Below, piece after piece: positions 5,891 through 6,901 of a DNA stretch of 6,901 nucleotides (positions within the stretch are counted from its first letter, which is position 1; each line of letters begins with the position of its first letter). The stretch is taken from contig JABJMI010000313.1 of the NCBI GenBank assembly GCA_018659505.1, positions 1 through 6,901 of the forward strand. The letters are read 5' to 3'. This DNA is from Planctomicrobium sp. Its GTDB lineage: Bacteria > Planctomycetota > Planctomycetia > Planctomycetales > Planctomycetaceae. Under the pieces are notes generated by a model. It was not told the DNA's origin. It ran no database searches and saw only the letters and a program-made list of their open reading frames with translations. Position numbers and translations under genes: made by a program.

Positions 5891-6033
5891 TCGTAGGGTG
5901 GGTGAAGTTCGACGATCCAGGTGAACGGTGGGTTACGCAATGAATTGTGAATCAAAAGCAACAGTTCTTCATCGATAAAAATCAAGAACGTAACCCACCA
6001 TTTCATCAACGGATTGCTTCACCCACCCTACGA
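5891..6033. repeat. Nested inverted-repeat element (MITE/REP-like)
   Basis: Outer arms of 17 bp match perfectly: tcgtagggtgggtgaag (5891-5907) and its reverse complement at 6017-6033. Nested inside are 11-bp perfect arms, ggtgggttacg (5927-5937) and cgtaacccacc (5989-5999), and then 6-bp arms gttctt/aagaac (5964-5969, 5984-5989). The whole 143 bases can fold into one long interrupted hairpin. The GTAGGGTGGGT / GTAACCCACC wording resembles interspersed palindromic elements common in many bacterial genomes, some of which are moved in trans by REP-associated tyrosine transposases. No transposase gene and no clear target-site duplication are visible here. It sits in the 391-base gap between the Ig-like protein gene and the FHA gene; the rest of that gap shows nothing recognisable. 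Confidence 0.75.
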
Positions 6034-6073
6034 AATTCAAATAGCAGCATGGCATCTCAAGCTCTGGTGAGCA

Positions 6074-6901
6074 CTACTGGCGTACGCTATCGTTTCTCAA
6101 AGACTCGACATCTGTGATGCGGGCTTTGGGGCGAGATTGATCAACGGTATATGCCGTCTCCCCATCGATGCGAGTGATGTTTCCGGCAGCGTCGCGTACG
6201 TCAAGACGAATGTAGAAATTCGACTGCACGGCAGAGGGGACTGTCCAGGGTAATGTTCCAGAATTTGCCGTCCAACCTTTAATCAATTCCCAGGGACCGG
6301 TTTCCTGCGTCGCATAGTAAAGGGCGATTGGGTTTTCATCGAGTTCACGGTCAGATGCGTTCCACTTGATGACGATCTGATTCTGATGCAGTGCCTGACC
6401 CTGCTGAATTGGTTCGAGGTTCGCAGTTGGCGCGGTTTGATCTACCGAAACATTGATCTCTGGGCGCTCTCCCGGTTGAGGCGGTGTGGCAACCAGCCCG
6501 GCACCGTTTCGAATTCTAAACGAGAATCCGTAATTTCCATCCCGTGGCACTTTGGCAACAATCGGTGATGTTCGATCATTGTCGCTGCCGTAGTGGAACC
6601 AGGAAGTCCCTCCGTTCTCTGTGATGTACAGCTCAATCTTTGAAACTCCAGATGGTCCGACATCTTCGAGTTCATATGCGATCCGAAACGTACTGGAATT
6701 CACAAGGTGACCTGTACGAAATTGAGTCGGTTGAGGTTGTTCCAGCACACTTTCCATTTTTTTCAGCGAATCAATAGGTTGAATAGATTTCAACTGATTG
6801 TTGTCGATGCTTTCGGATTCCATCCTTTTCAAGGTTTGCTCTTGAGGATAGAGATTCTTGATGGAGACATCAGCCGGAGTCAATTTTTTCAATGGCAACA
6901 C
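6074..6901 (-). CDS. Ig-like-repeat protein, 5' end outside window
   Basis: The C-terminal 275 residues of a larger protein; the frame runs off the right edge, and the GTG there is probably an internal Val codon. A charged, Gln-rich linker (about 1-60) precedes two beta-sandwich-like units. The first (about 66-155) has FRIAYELEDVGPSGVSKIEL and GGTSWFHYGSDNDRTSP and ends in VDQTAP (153-158). The second (about 159-258) has IVIKWNASDRELDENPIALY and FYIRLDVRDAAGNITRID and ends in VDQSRP (253-258). The VDQ(T/S)xP junctions and DAAGN-type turns are typical of bacterial Ig/fibronectin-like extracellular repeats. I recall proteins of this style in planctomycete secretomes, often of unknown function. 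Export is inferred, since the N-terminus is missing. It ends with TAG, and no clear terminator follows before the inverted-repeat element. Confidence 0.75.
   Translation of the reverse strand: MLPLKKLTPADVSIKNLYPQEQTLKRMESESIDNNQLKSIQPIDSLKKMESVLEQPQPTQFRTGHLVNSSTFRIAYELEDVGPSGVSKIELYITENGGTSWFHYGSDNDRTSPIVAKVPRDGNYGFSFRIRNGAGLVATPPQPGERPEINVSVDQTAPTANLEPIQQGQALHQNQIVIKWNASDRELDENPIALYYATQETGPWELIKGWTANSGTLPWTVPSAVQSNFYIRLDVRDAAGNITRIDGETAYTVDQSRPKARITDVESLRNDSVRQ

Noticed and set aside
5770..6009. 79-codon open frame on the - strand between the FHA gene and the Ig-like protein gene
   Set aside because: Much of it reads through the nested inverted repeat, it has no recognisable domain and no good ribosome-binding site, and its openness is explained by the repeat's composition.

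Overview
The window looks like bacterial chromosome from a planctomycete (Gimesia/Rubinisphaera-like). This is inferred from gene style and was not tested by a search. The main clues are an RsgA with a long basic N-terminal extension, a short FHA-domain protein with an acidic tail, an exported sialidase-type beta-propeller, an Ig-like-repeat protein typical of planctomycete secretomes, moderate GC content and loosely packed genes with interspersed palindromes.

Left part (1-1602, + strand): repeat-like DNA at the window edge and a doubtful short reading frame lead into an acyl carrier protein gene. A 9-bp-stem hairpin separates it from a UbiA-superfamily membrane prenyltransferase that resembles EboC. 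The two genes could contribute to a lipid or isoprenoid product, but no further pathway enzyme is in view.

Middle (1603-2750): a convergent gap with a small hairpin, then on the - strand a one-component regulator made of an XRE-type HTH fused to a SnoaL/NTF2-like domain. Divergent from it is a 333-base gap. It contains a possible 30-codon + strand reading frame with a Shine-Dalgarno-like sequence, followed by a strong intrinsic terminator with a T6 run. Facing that terminator is a - strand terminator for the next operon. The + strand terminator has no annotated gene in front of it, so a small gene or small RNA is likely here.

Right part (2751-6901, all - strand): in transcription order, the 3' part of an Ig-like-repeat protein, a nested inverted-repeat (MITE-like) element, an FHA-domain protein with its own 3' hairpin, then rsgA (ribosome-assembly GTPase) followed 12 bases later by an exported sialidase-like protein. 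The Shine-Dalgarno sequence of the latter overlaps the rsgA stop codon, so these two are probably one translationally linked operon ending at the terminator near 2674-2714.

No tRNA, rRNA, CRISPR array or transposase gene was seen. I found no clearly new multi-gene system. The best leads are the hidden + strand transcript at about 2450-2664, the HTH-SnoaL regulator beside it, the rsgA-sialidase coupling and the nested palindromic element.
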